Positions 7,775 to 14,950 of a stretch of 31,059 bases of DNA are shown here, one piece after another. Source of the stretch: UBA3103 sp002365855 (lineage in GTDB: Bacteria; Bacillota; Desulfotomaculia; Desulfotomaculales; Pelotomaculaceae). Below the pieces are notes generated by a model. It was given only the letters and a program-made list of their open reading frames with translations, was not told where the DNA came from and did not search any database. Where the stretch lies: contig DAOURR010000024.1 of the NCBI GenBank assembly GCA_030627625.1, positions 1-31,059 of the forward strand, in the 5' to 3' direction. The stretch's first letter is position 1, and the number at the start of each line of letters is the position of its first letter. The translations under genes were made by a program, and so were the position numbers.

Positions 7775-9181
7775 ATGTCCCAGAAAACTGTCCACCGCGC
7801 AAAATTAATTATAAAAATTTTCATTATTATAGTCCCGCTGGTCTTTTTTAGCTTTGGTTTCTTTGCCCCGGGCTCAGAGAGAATATTGACGGGAATAATG
7901 GTTATGGGAACCGATCTGAGCGGTCTTGACAGGTCAGAGGGTATGCTTAAGCTGGCAGAGTTGGAAAGAGACCTGCAGTCCACCCGCCTGGTGCTCCTTT
8001 ATCAAGACAGGGCCTGGCCTCTGCTTCTCAGCGAGGCAGGATTCGATTTAAACGAGGAGGCTATCCTGGAGGAGGCTATCAGCACGGGAAGACAGGGTTC
8101 CCTGATCAGGCGGTGGCAGGATAGGAAGCAGATTAAAAACAGTGGCTGTTCCATTTACCCACATTATCAAATAGATCATGACAAACTTTCCCGGCGGGTC
8201 AGCGATTTAACAAGTGAGATAACTGTTGAGCCCGTAAACGCGAGTTTTGAAATTATTTATGGCGATAAGGTTGCCGTTGTTCCCAGCAAAGACGGCGTCG
8301 GAGTAGACATTGAAAAACTAAAGAATGATATAGAGGTTGTTCTAATCGAGGGTCATAAGCCGGAACTAACTCTGTCCCTTATAACAATCGCGCCTCTTCG
8401 CACCACCGCGGTAGTTGAACGTATGGGTGTTACAGGCTTGCTGGCCAGTTATACCACCGTTTTTGACCCGGCGAAGGTCAGTCGGAGTTATAATATTAAT
8501 GTAGCGGCCCGGGCATTTGATGAACTGCTGGTCAGACCCGGGCACATGGTATCTTTTAATGAGGTGGTTGGTCCCCGCAGTTTTGAGGCTGGCTACAAAA
8601 CCGCGCCGGTAATCATTAACGATGAGTTCGTAGACGGCATCGGAGGCGGGGTATGCCAGGTATCGACCACGCTTTATAACTGCATACTACTGGCTGACCT
8701 CCAAGTGGTGGAGCGGTATAACCATTCCCTGCCTGTTGGTTATGTGCCCATCGGGCTTGACGCGACAGTAGTATATAATAATCTTGACTTAAAATTTTGC
8801 AACAATACAGACAGCTATTTATATTTAAAAACGACCGTTAAAAACGGCCAGGTTTCCTTCAATATTTACGGCGACGCTGCCAATAAGAGGGATGTGTTAG
8901 TAAACATCCGGGTTGTTGAGGAGATTGAGCCCACGGTTGTATACGAGACCGACCCCAACCTTCCAAAGGGTGAAGAGATAATCAAGCAGCAGGGCGCCAG
9001 CGGGTATAAATCCGCAGCGGAACGTGTGGTCTCGTTAAACGGTGTCGTGATGCATAAAGAAGAGCTTCCTTCCAGCTATTATAGTCCGGTAAACAAAATT
9101 ATAGCAGTTGGGACGATGACGCAAAATTTGCCGCAAATCGCGCCCTCCACATTGCCATCTGAGGCATGGCCCTCTAATTAA
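7775..9181 (+). CDS. VanW family protein with YoaR-like and G5 domains
   Basis: Predicted 468-residue membrane-anchored extracytoplasmic protein. ATG 7775 follows AGAAGGTG at six bases; the GTG at 7766 lies within that site. Residues ~11-30 are a hydrophobic anchor. A YoaR-like putative peptidoglycan-binding region follows (~40-220, with SKDGVGVDIEKL). The VanW domain (~235-365) shows NVAARAFDELLVRPGHMVSFNEVVG and the family hallmark GGGVCQVSTTLYN. The C-terminal ~90 residues resemble a G5 domain (EEIIKQQGASGYKSAAERVV). VanW is named from vancomycin-resistance clusters, but its function is not established and most homologues have no link to resistance. The neighbouring mltG supports a cell-wall role. 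No van genes are in the window. Confidence 0.87.
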   Translation: MSQKTVHRAKLIIKIFIIIVPLVFFSFGFFAPGSERILTGIMVMGTDLSGLDRSEGMLKLAELERDLQSTRLVLLYQDRAWPLLLSEAGFDLNEEAILEEAISTGRQGSLIRRWQDRKQIKNSGCSIYPHYQIDHDKLSRRVSDLTSEITVEPVNASFEIIYGDKVAVVPSKDGVGVDIEKLKNDIEVVLIEGHKPELTLSLITIAPLRTTAVVERMGVTGLLASYTTVFDPAKVSRSYNINVAARAFDELLVRPGHMVSFNEVVGPRSFEAGYKTAPVIINDEFVDGIGGGVCQVSTTLYNCILLADLQVVERYNHSLPVGYVPIGLDATVVYNNLDLKFCNNTDSYLYLKTTVKNGQVSFNIYGDAANKRDVLVNIRVVEEIEPTVVYETDPNLPKGEEIIKQQGASGYKSAAERVVSLNGVVMHKEELPSSYYSPVNKIIAVGTMTQNLPQIAPSTLPSEAWPSN

Positions 9182-9278
9182 AATTGCAGTAAACGGATGG
9201 AGGAACAAGAGACATTGCCTCCTATTTTTATTGTACCCGCCCCTGAGAGTTGTTTTCTTATGCAGGCGTTTCGAATGG

Positions 9279-9287
9279 TGTTATAAT
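9279..9287 (+). promoter_or_regulatory. extended -10 promoter for mltG
   Basis: TG-T-TATAAT at 9279-9287 is an extended -10 element 30 bases before the mltG GTG. No good -35 box is visible, which is usual when the TG extension is present. Confidence 0.6.
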
Positions 9288-9317
9288 ATGTAAGGCTATC
9301 ATCGATGAGGTGTTTAA

Positions 9318-10358
9318 GTGTCACGTATAACAGTAAAGGCAAAAAAGCGCGGGACAACTCGGAACCGGCAATACTTTTTGGGTTTACTGAGTATTGGTTT
9401 TCTTATTATGCTTGTTATTACAATCCTGCTTTCACCGGTAGCGCCGGAAAGCGTTTCGAGGGACGTGCCGGTTGTTATTCCATCCCAGGCTACCGCCGGG
9501 GAGGCGGCACAGATACTGAAGAAGAATGAACTGGTAAGGAATCCTCTTGCTTTTCGCCTTTATGCCAGGTGGAAAGGCATGGACGGGAAGATTAAGGCCG
9601 GAGAATATTTAATCAATAACAATCTCTCCACGCCGGAAATACTGCAGGCACTGGTAGACGGCCGGTTAGCGACACAGGATATTACCGTTCCAGAGGGGTT
9701 AACTACCGCACAGGTGGCAGACCTGCTCGTTGCTAAAGGCATAGTAAACAGAGAAAACTTCTATTCTGCAGTTGCCAACCATGACTTTGCATATGAGTTT
9801 ATCGAAGGGCTTCCAGAGGGAGAAAGGCGTTTGGAGGGGTACCTTTTCCCGGACACTTACCAGATTGTCAAAGGCAGCAGTGAAATTTCTATAATTAACA
9901 TGATGCTGAAGCGTTTTGAGATGGAAATCAACGAGTTGGACTACACGAAACTGTCTGTTGAGGCGGGAATTACTCTCCACGAGGCTGTGACCATTGCGTC
10001 CATGGTGGAGAGAGAGGCCAGGATCGATGAAGAAAGGCCTGTAATCGCGGGTGTTATATATAACCGCATGAACAGGGGCATGCTGCTGCAGATTGACGCG
10101 ACTATTCAATATGCTCTGGGTACGAATAAGGCCCAAATTTATTACAAGGACCTTGAAATAGACTCAACGTACAATACATACCTCAACCAGGGACTGCCAC
10201 CCGGCCCTATTGCCATGCCAGGCAGGTCGTCACTGATAGCCGCAGTTAGTCCTGCGCGAACAGAATACCTGTATTATGTTGCTAAAGAGGACGGCACTCA
10301 TGCCTTTGCCACTAACTTTGATGAACATGAGAACAATAAAGAGAGGTACCAGCAGTGA
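9318..10358 (+). CDS. mltG: endolytic transglycosylase MltG
   Basis: Predicted 346-residue membrane-anchored lytic transglycosylase that cleaves nascent peptidoglycan strands. GTG 9318 has GAGGTG six bases upstream. A short basic N-terminus leads into a transmembrane helix (~22-42), then the LysM-like subdomain (IPSQATAGEAAQILKKNELVRNPLAFRLYAR) and the YceG catalytic domain with TVPEGLTTAQVADLL, EGYLFPDTYQI, and the catalytic Glu region ASMVEREARIDEERPVIAGVIYNRM, followed by LLQIDATIQYALG and TYNTYLNQGLPPGPIAMPG. Length matches the family. Its last codons overlap the start of the next gene by four bases (GTGA), so the two are translationally coupled. Confidence 0.96.
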   Translation: MSRITVKAKKRGTTRNRQYFLGLLSIGFLIMLVITILLSPVAPESVSRDVPVVIPSQATAGEAAQILKKNELVRNPLAFRLYARWKGMDGKIKAGEYLINNNLSTPEILQALVDGRLATQDITVPEGLTTAQVADLLVAKGIVNRENFYSAVANHDFAYEFIEGLPEGERRLEGYLFPDTYQIVKGSSEISIINMMLKRFEMEINELDYTKLSVEAGITLHEAVTIASMVEREARIDEERPVIAGVIYNRMNRGMLLQIDATIQYALGTNKAQIYYKDLEIDSTYNTYLNQGLPPGPIAMPGRSSLIAAVSPARTEYLYYVAKEDGTHAFATNFDEHENNKERYQQ

Positions 10359-11572
10359 AACCTGAATTGTTAGCCCCTGCGGGGGATTTGGAGAAGTTGA
10401 AAGTTGCCGTGCTTTACGGTGCAGATGCCGTCTATCTTGGTGGGCGGCATTTTGGCCTCCGGGAGGGGGCGGGCAATTTTGACAACGATCAGTTAGCTGA
10501 AGGTATACGTTTTGCTCATGACAGAGGCGCCAAGGTTTACGTTACCGTTAATATTTTTGCCCACAACAGGGACCTGGTTCCACTGCAGGACTACCTGAAC
10601 TTCATCAGCGCGGCAGGAGTGGACGGTGTTATTATTTCCGACCCGGGAGTAATAAGCCTGGCCAAAAGCCTGCAGCCGGACCTGCCTATACACCTGAGTA
10701 CTCAGGCCAACACAACCAACTGGGCCGCGGCCGGTTTCTGGGAGAAATACGGAGTATCAAGAATAGTTTTAGCCCGGGAACTTTCTCTGTCTGAAATAAA
10801 AGAAATTCGTGAAAGGGTAAGGGTAGAGCTGGAGATATTCATTCACGGCGCCATGTGCATATCCTATTCCGGACGCTGCCTCCTCAGTAATTACCTGACG
10901 GGACGTGACGCCAACCGGGGGGACTGCGCCCAGTCCTGCCGCTGGAAATACGCACTGATGGAAGAAAAAAGACAGGGCGAGTACTTTCCTATTCAGGAAG
11001 ACAGCAGGGGTACCTACATACTCAGTTCCGGTGATCTGTGTTTAATCGGTCATATACCGGAACTGGCAGAAGCGGGGCTAAACAGTCTTAAAATTGAGGG
11101 GCGGATGAAAAGCGTTAGCTATGTGGCGGGAGTCGTTAAAGCTTACCGGCAGGCGTTGGACGCCTATATGACTGACCCGGAGAATTACCGTCCAGAACCG
11201 TCCTGGCTGGATGAAATAGCTAAAGTTAGCCACCGCCGTTACACCACCGGGTTTTTTACAAGCAGGGACGATGTTTTAAACCAGTATGGGGAAGCGGAAA
11301 TTTACAATAGAAGCCACGTTTTTGTCGGGCTGGTTAGAAATTATGACCATAAGACGGGCATGGCCCTTGTGGAGCAGCGGAACCGTTTTGACGTGGGTGA
11401 TAAGATAGAAGTCCTGGTTCCCAGGGAGGAAAACTTCGAGCAGACGGTTGTAAAAATTTACGATGAGGAAGGTCGCTCTGTTGAATCGGCGCCGCACCCC
11501 CAACAAATGATACGAATACCTTTTTGCAGACCGGTACCTGCTTACTCAATCTTAAGAAAGTTACTATATTAA
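10355..11572 (+). CDS. U32 family peptidase / tRNA hydroxylation protein TrhP-like
   Basis: Predicted 405-residue cytoplasmic Fe-S protein of the peptidase U32 family, close to Bacillus YrrO and E. coli TrhP (YegQ). Members on this branch make 5-hydroxyuridine at U34 of tRNAs using prephenate; the peptidase name is historical. Motifs: MKPELLAPAGDLEKLKVAVLYGADAVYLG, the GGR/GVDGVIISDPG barrel strands, IHLSTQANTTN, FIHGAMCISYSGRCLLS, RDANRGDCAQSCRW (cysteines of the presumed cluster) and the LKIEGRMKS segment. GTG 10355 overlaps the mltG stop by four bases. In Bacillus two U32 genes (yrrN, yrrO) follow mltG; here only the YrrO-like one is present. The remaining segments (~330-405) form a small beta-barrel tail. 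Confidence 0.9.
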   Translation: MKPELLAPAGDLEKLKVAVLYGADAVYLGGRHFGLREGAGNFDNDQLAEGIRFAHDRGAKVYVTVNIFAHNRDLVPLQDYLNFISAAGVDGVIISDPGVISLAKSLQPDLPIHLSTQANTTNWAAAGFWEKYGVSRIVLARELSLSEIKEIRERVRVELEIFIHGAMCISYSGRCLLSNYLTGRDANRGDCAQSCRWKYALMEEKRQGEYFPIQEDSRGTYILSSGDLCLIGHIPELAEAGLNSLKIEGRMKSVSYVAGVVKAYRQALDAYMTDPENYRPEPSWLDEIAKVSHRRYTTGFFTSRDDVLNQYGEAEIYNRSHVFVGLVRNYDHKTGMALVEQRNRFDVGDKIEVLVPREENFEQTVVKIYDEEGRSVESAPHPQQMIRIPFCRPVPAYSILRKLLY

Positions 11573-11666
11573 GCAAGAGATCAGGCGTAAAAATATTTCA
11601 CTTATGTTTAGTTGAATTGATAAAATTTATTTGAGGCTCTGGCCACATCATGCATCTTAGAAAACT

Positions 11667-11710
11667 AAATGAGACAGGAGAAATGAGACAGGAGAACCTT
11701 CCCCCTGTCT
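11667..11710. repeat. REP-like element: tandem 14-mer plus inverted arm
   Basis: AAATGAGACAGGAG occurs twice back to back (11667-11680 and 11681-11694). The second copy forms a hairpin with CCTGTCT at 11704-11710 (AGACAGG / CCTGTCT, 11-base loop). The layout resembles repetitive extragenic palindromes dispersed in Peptococcaceae genomes; that it is dispersed here is inference, since only this copy is in the window. Confidence 0.55.
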
Positions 11711-11717
11711 TGACTGT

Positions 11718-11840
11718 ATTTAAGACTCCGGCAGCCGAAGTATACCAAGCGGCGAAGGCAGTAACAATTCCCACATGTCCGCCCCAAGTGTGTGCAGCAT
11801 GACTTCCCGCCGCTCCTATGTCCAGTAAAATGAAGGCTAA
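11718..11840 (-). pseudogene. C-terminal remnant of a second SatP-family transporter
   Basis: Minus-strand codons encode ~41 residues beginning LAFILLDIG and containing GGHVGIVTAFAAWYTSAAGVLN, which matches the last two transmembrane segments of the acetate uptake transporter family (GG-x-x-GI-x-TA-x-x-AWY-x-x-A). The intact neighbour satP has LGFIFLDLA ... CALCAWYVMAHIIYG in the same place, so this is a related but different copy. No start, N-terminal half or NPA motif remains. The frame continues ~40 codons past the homologous part into the REP-like repeat. Best read as a truncated, non-functional paralogue whose 5' part was lost at the satP terminator boundary. Confidence 0.65.
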
Positions 11841-11880
11841 TTCACTTATCCACAATTTTCGAAAAGCATAATTTTCACAG

Positions 11881-11918
11881 AAAAAATCCTGGTCGATTTA
11901 AACCGACCAGGATTTTTT
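11881..11918 (-). terminator. terminator of satP (symmetrical)
   Basis: Fifteen-base-pair perfect inverted repeat (AAAAAATCCTGGTCG / CGACCAGGATTTTTT) with an 8-base loop, 17 bases beyond the satP stop. A and T tracts at both ends let it work in either direction. Confidence 0.9.
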
Positions 11919-11935
11919 TAATTAACCTTTTTGAA

Positions 11936-12511
11936 TTAAGAACCTTTTGCCCACGGCTTCCCAACCGGCAAAACGTCACGGCCATAGACGTCGCCATATA
12001 TAATGTGCGCCATGACGTACCAGGCGCAAAGTGCGCATAGGACCAGGTCAGCGCCGGCAACACGAGTCCACATGGTGGCTGCTGCTGTAAAGTGAGCAAG
12101 GTCGAGGAAGATGAAGCCCAGCAGAAGCAAGGTGAAGGTAACAGCCAGCATCCCGTTGGTCCTCCAGGAACCAATCCACATAATAAAAGTGTAAATCGTC
12201 CATGTCAGCAGGAACCAGCCTACTTCTATCCCGCCGGATGGAAATACTTCAAAGTGATTGCCTAAAAAGATAAATGCTAAACAAATCCAGAAAGCGCCAT
12301 AGGAACAAAAAGCGGAGTACCCAAAGTTATTGCCTGTTTTTTGTTCCTGGAAACCTGCAATTAATTGCATGGCGCCGCCGAAGAACAAACCCATCCATAT
12401 AATGGGGCTTACGGAGCACCATCCGAGGTTGTGGAAATTAAGCAGCAAAGTAGTCCCCCCGAACCCCGCCAGTCCTACTACTGCGGGGTTTCCAAGTTTT
12501 CCGTTTGCCAT
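11936..12511 (-). CDS. satP: acetate uptake transporter, SatP/YaaH (GPR1/FUN34) family
   Basis: Predicted 191-residue inner-membrane protein with six transmembrane helices that moves acetate or succinate with protons. ATG 12511 is chosen because GGGAGGG lies ~9 bases upstream; an ATG at 12529 in frame precedes that site. The protein begins MANGKLGNPAVVGLAGFGGTTLLLNFHN, which contains the family NPA signature (NPAxxGLxGF) and the FGxTTxLLNxHN stretch seen in E. coli SatP. Helix motifs MGLFFGGAMQLIAGFQEQKTGNNFG and YGAFW follow, and it ends RDVLPVGKPW. Length equals E. coli SatP (188). A long 450-bp upstream region with repeats, and a LytTR two-component pair just beyond it on the same strand, suggest regulated expression. 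Direction of transport (uptake or efflux of fermentation acetate) cannot be read from sequence. Confidence 0.93.
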   Translation of the reverse strand: MANGKLGNPAVVGLAGFGGTTLLLNFHNLGWCSVSPIIWMGLFFGGAMQLIAGFQEQKTGNNFGYSAFCSYGAFWICLAFIFLGNHFEVFPSGGIEVGWFLLTWTIYTFIMWIGSWRTNGMLAVTFTLLLLGFIFLDLAHFTAAATMWTRVAGADLVLCALCAWYVMAHIIYGDVYGRDVLPVGKPWAKGS

Positions 12512-12586
12512 ATTAAAAATCCCTCCCATTTAAAAGTTTCTACCGAATTATTAACGTAATGATCTCAAAACCCAAGCACCTTTTTA

Positions 12587-12619
12587 CTACAAGCAAACTA
12601 CATGGTTTTTATCCGGCAC
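12587..12619 (-). CDS. possible 10-residue leader peptide upstream of satP
   Basis: AAAGGAGGTGA (12633-12623), an exact complement of the 16S 3' end, precedes a GTG at 12619 by three bases. The frame reads MPDKNHVVCL then TAG. Spacing is short and the peptide is tiny, so this may be a leader peptide, a remnant start of a lost gene, or chance. It lies 75 bases before satP. Confidence 0.3.
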   Translation of the reverse strand: MPDKNHVVCL

Positions 12620-12783
12620 AGTTCACCTCCTTTATATTAAAAAAAAATGGTTACTGGGATGCTTAAAAACAGCACCACGCCTTCTAGTGTTACATCTACA
12701 AACCCGAGTGCAACACCTGGCTTGGTCTGTTTAATTACCCCCTATAACCACATACAATCGAGGCGGTTTTTTAATAACGGCCC

Positions 12784-12800
12784 GGCAAATAGGCCTTGCC
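12784..12800. promoter_or_regulatory. inverted repeat upstream of satP
   Basis: GGCAA and TTGCC arms separated by seven bases. It could be an operator or RNA hairpin; it does not have sigma-54 spacing. Confidence 0.3.
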
Positions 12801-12827
12801 AACCTCTATCGTTACTAAATAAAAATG

Positions 12828-12846
12828 TAGCTTTAATATAAAGCTA
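12828..12846. promoter_or_regulatory. perfect 19-bp palindrome upstream of satP
   Basis: TAGCTTTA-ATA-TAAAGCTA: eight-base arms around a 3-base centre, AT-rich, adjoining the first CTATCATTTA repeat. Operator-like; the binding protein is unknown. Confidence 0.45.
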
Positions 12847-12911
12847 TCATTTAATAAAAGATTGTGTCTATGGCTTTTGTCTAAAACTATCAAATACTCG
12901 TCTATCATTTA
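12844..12911. repeat. three CTATCA-type direct repeats
   Basis: CTATCATTTA at 12844-12853 and 12902-12911, with the near copy CTATCAAATA at 12887-12896. Start-to-start distances are 43 and 15 bases. They lie between satP and the terminator of the response regulator and are candidate binding sites. Confidence 0.45.
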
Positions 12912-12929
12912 CATAATTTTGATTGATTG

Positions 12930-12967
12930 AAAAAAAGGTGAAGGGTTCATCCACAAACCCTTCACCT
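12930..12967 (-). terminator. terminator of the response-regulator gene
   Basis: Twelve-base-pair perfect stem (AGGTGAAGGGTT / AACCCTTCACCT) with an 8-base loop, overlapping the stop codon and followed on the minus strand by six T. Confidence 0.92.
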
Positions 12968-13762
12968 GCGTCTCGAAGCTCTTGGTTTTATTATCTCTTC
13001 AAGCTCCTTAAACTTTTCAAAAGTCATTAAAGGCCTTCGTTTTGTATTCGCCATAACCAATTCATAACTATTTGTACCCGATGGAATAAGCTCCTTAACC
13101 ATCTTTAAATTAACTATAAAACCTTTATGGCTTCGAAAGAACGGATATCCTCCCAGTTGCTCTTCCAAAACAGAGAGATTTTCATTTGTTCTGACCTGAC
13201 CATCAATAAAATATATAACTGTTTTCCGACTTTCCCTTGTAACGTAGATAATATTATCTAAATTTAAATAAATAAGTTTTTCGTTTTCTCTAAATAACAG
13301 TTTCTTATTCAAATTATCTTTGAGATTTGTGATGCTTGGCATTGGCTTGGCCGCAGCTTTTCCGGACATAACTTGTTTTATTCTTTCCATCGTCTGCCGG
13401 AGACGGTTCATTTTAAAAGGCTTGACGAGGTAATCAAAAGCATAGACGTCAAAAGCTTCCCCTCTGAATTCATTAAAAGCTGTTGCGAAAACTATAAAAG
13501 TCCAGGGGTTGATATCGAATATTTCCTGGGCAAGTGCAACACCGTTTTTCCCCGGAAGGTCTATATCTATAAAAATCACTTGAGGGGATAGTTCCTCGAT
13601 CAACTTTATTGCTTCTATACCGTCCCCGGCTTCTCCGATAACTTCTACACCTTCAACCTGCTCAACTACTTTTTTGAGCACGTGACGCATGTCAGGGTCA
13701 TCTTCGGCGATAAAAACAGTTATTTTCAAATATCCCTGTCCTTTATTTATATTTAGATTCAT
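12962..13762 (-). CDS. LytTR-family response regulator
   Basis: Predicted 266-residue cytoplasmic DNA-binding regulator. ATG 13762 follows GAGGTGGG at five bases; a TTG twelve codons in, with AGGACAGGG before it, is a second possible start that gives a more usual N-terminus. The receiver domain (~13-130) has the acidic pocket EDD (20-22), the likely phosphorylated Asp66 in FIDIDLPG, the TAFNE threonine region and LVKPF lysine. A linker rich in Lys/Pro follows, then a LytTR domain (~160-258) with the typical FRSHKGFIVNLKMVKEL. It lies 29 bases after the histidine kinase stop, so the two form an operon. LytTR regulators bind pairs of direct repeats; the repeats upstream of satP are possible targets. 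Confidence 0.92.
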   Translation of the reverse strand: MNLNINKGQGYLKITVFIAEDDPDMRHVLKKVVEQVEGVEVIGEAGDGIEAIKLIEELSPQVIFIDIDLPGKNGVALAQEIFDINPWTFIVFATAFNEFRGEAFDVYAFDYLVKPFKMNRLRQTMERIKQVMSGKAAAKPMPSITNLKDNLNKKLLFRENEKLIYLNLDNIIYVTRESRKTVIYFIDGQVRTNENLSVLEEQLGGYPFFRSHKGFIVNLKMVKELIPSGTNSYELVMANTKRRPLMTFEKFKELEEIIKPRASRRR

Positions 13763-13791
13763 TTAACCCACCTCATTTTTTAGAGGTATTA

Positions 13792-14700
13792 TTACATAGG
13801 TATAACATCATCATAGACTGACGACAGAGGTATTGTTACGGTAAAGGTTGTTTCTAGATCATTGCTTCTTATATCTATAGTGCCTCCGAATTTATCTACA
13901 ATATCTTTGACTATTGTCAGGCCCAGGCCGGAATGGCCTTCTTTTATAGTGAAATCTGGTTTGAAGATGTTTTCTCTAATTTCCGGGGCTATAGGGTTGC
14001 CTGTATTGGCGCATCTAATCACGTATGACCCATTTTCGAAGGTTATTTTTACTTCAGCCTGCCTGCGTTCGCCGGTATTTCCCTCTACGGCTTCCAGTGC
14101 GTTGTCAATCAGGTTTCCGAGCAGGGAACTGCATTCAAGGGGAGTTAAAGGTATTTCTTTAAGGCTGCATTCAACGATTATTTCCAGGTTTATGTTTTTA
14201 GCTTCAGCCAGGCCTATTTTAGTGTAAAGAAGAGCGCTGATACTGAAATTATCAGTTCTTATCAATCCTCCGGTTTTGGATATATTGCTGAACATCCTGT
14301 TTATATAATCCCGGGCTCTATCATAAAAGCCTCCTTCTAGCAGCCCGTAAACGGTTTGAAGCTGGTGGTAGAAATCATGTCTCTGCTTTCTGGATGAATC
14401 AATCAGCTGTTTTATCTGATTTAAGTTTTGAACAGCTCTCTTTGCTTCGTATTCCGTTTCTATATACTTCCCGACTTTTCTAATCATAACAGCGGACAGT
14501 GCAATTAAAATAGCAGTGAATATCCCGACCATAAATATAATGATATCAAGATATCCTTCAGGAAAAACCTGTCCGGGAGCGTTATAATCGCTTCTTAAGG
14601 CAACAAGCAGAAGCAGGGGCATGAAGATAAATACAAATATCAGGGGCATAAGGATAACTATAAAAATAAAGATATTATTTTGTTTATCGTCTTTTCCCAA
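13792..14700 (-). CDS. sensor histidine kinase (GHKL, SpoOB-type dimerisation helix)
   Basis: Predicted 302-residue membrane kinase. TTG 14700 is the first workable start; AAAGGAG lies upstream but at 12 bases, which is long. Two transmembrane helices (~10-35 and ~52-73) frame an outside loop of only ~16 residues (RSDYNAPGQVFPEGYL), so a large extracellular sensor is absent and sensing is probably in the membrane or loop. A coiled helix leads to the phospho-acceptor His108 in RKQRHDFYHQLQTVYGLL, a SpoOB/CitA-like pattern. The ATPase domain has GNLIDNALEAVEG (N box), FKPDFTIKEG, and HSGLGLTIVKDIV (G box). It pairs with the LytTR regulator downstream. The small-loop layout recalls AgrC/LytS-like kinases, although AgrC has more helices. 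Confidence 0.9.
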   Translation of the reverse strand: MGKDDKQNNIFIFIVILMPLIFVFIFMPLLLLVALRSDYNAPGQVFPEGYLDIIIFMVGIFTAILIALSAVMIRKVGKYIETEYEAKRAVQNLNQIKQLIDSSRKQRHDFYHQLQTVYGLLEGGFYDRARDYINRMFSNISKTGGLIRTDNFSISALLYTKIGLAEAKNINLEIIVECSLKEIPLTPLECSSLLGNLIDNALEAVEGNTGERRQAEVKITFENGSYVIRCANTGNPIAPEIRENIFKPDFTIKEGHSGLGLTIVKDIVDKFGGTIDIRSNDLETTFTVTIPLSSVYDDVIPM

Positions 14701-14797
14701 AGTCTTATGAAACTCCTTTCTCAGAGTAAGTTCTCCCGGGCGGCCGTACCCTTGACAATAAACGATTGGGGAGATCTGGAGAATTTAACAGGAGATT

Positions 14798-14872
14798 ATG
14801 AGTATTTACATTATCGGAGCCCGTGAAAAGAATCAAATTTTATTAAAACTATCCTGTACGGCTATAGAGTAA
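14798..14872 (+). CDS. possible 24-residue peptide
   Basis: ATG 14798 is preceded by AGGAG at three bases and the frame reads MSIYIIGAREKNQILLKLSC... to TAA at 14872. Spacing is short and composition is not distinctive. Listed because it lies in a gene-poor gap beside a two-component system; it may be chance. Confidence 0.2.
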   Translation: MSIYIIGAREKNQILLKLSCTAIE

Positions 14873-14950
14873 CCATGAAAATATTTAACGTAAAAAAAGT
14901 ATTTCAAGGATGGAGTAAAGCCCGAGAGGTAACGGCGAAAGGTGGAATAT

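Larger units (their letters stand above)
11573..11935. other. 363-bp gap with gene remnant, repeats and terminator
   Basis: No intact gene. The stretch holds tandem and inverted repeats (11667-11710), a decayed SatP-type fragment on the minus strand (11718-11840) and the satP terminator (11881-11918). The first ~95 bases show nothing clear. Confidence 0.7.
12512..12961 (-). other. 450-bp regulatory region upstream of satP
   Basis: No intact gene. Contents: a 10-codon reading frame with a perfect ribosome binding site (12587-12619), the palindromes 12784-12800 and 12828-12846, three CTATCA-type direct repeats (12844-12911), and the terminator of the response-regulator gene (12930-12967). A minus-strand frame between ~12640 and 12835 reads as hydrophobic protein interrupted by one TAG; it is not recognised. 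Confidence 0.6.

Noticed and set aside
7775..9181. Vancomycin resistance by the VanW-type protein
   Set aside because: The name is historical; no vanA/H/X/R/S genes are present and such proteins are common in sensitive Firmicutes.
12784..12801. Sigma-54 promoter upstream of satP
   Set aside because: The minus strand has TTGGCA and TTGCC but the GG-GC spacing is 12 rather than 10 bases; it is simply an inverted repeat.
12647..12841. 64-codon plus-strand frame upstream of satP
   Set aside because: Ser/Thr/Pro-rich product without a ribosome binding site; it looks like the antisense of a hydrophobic frame.
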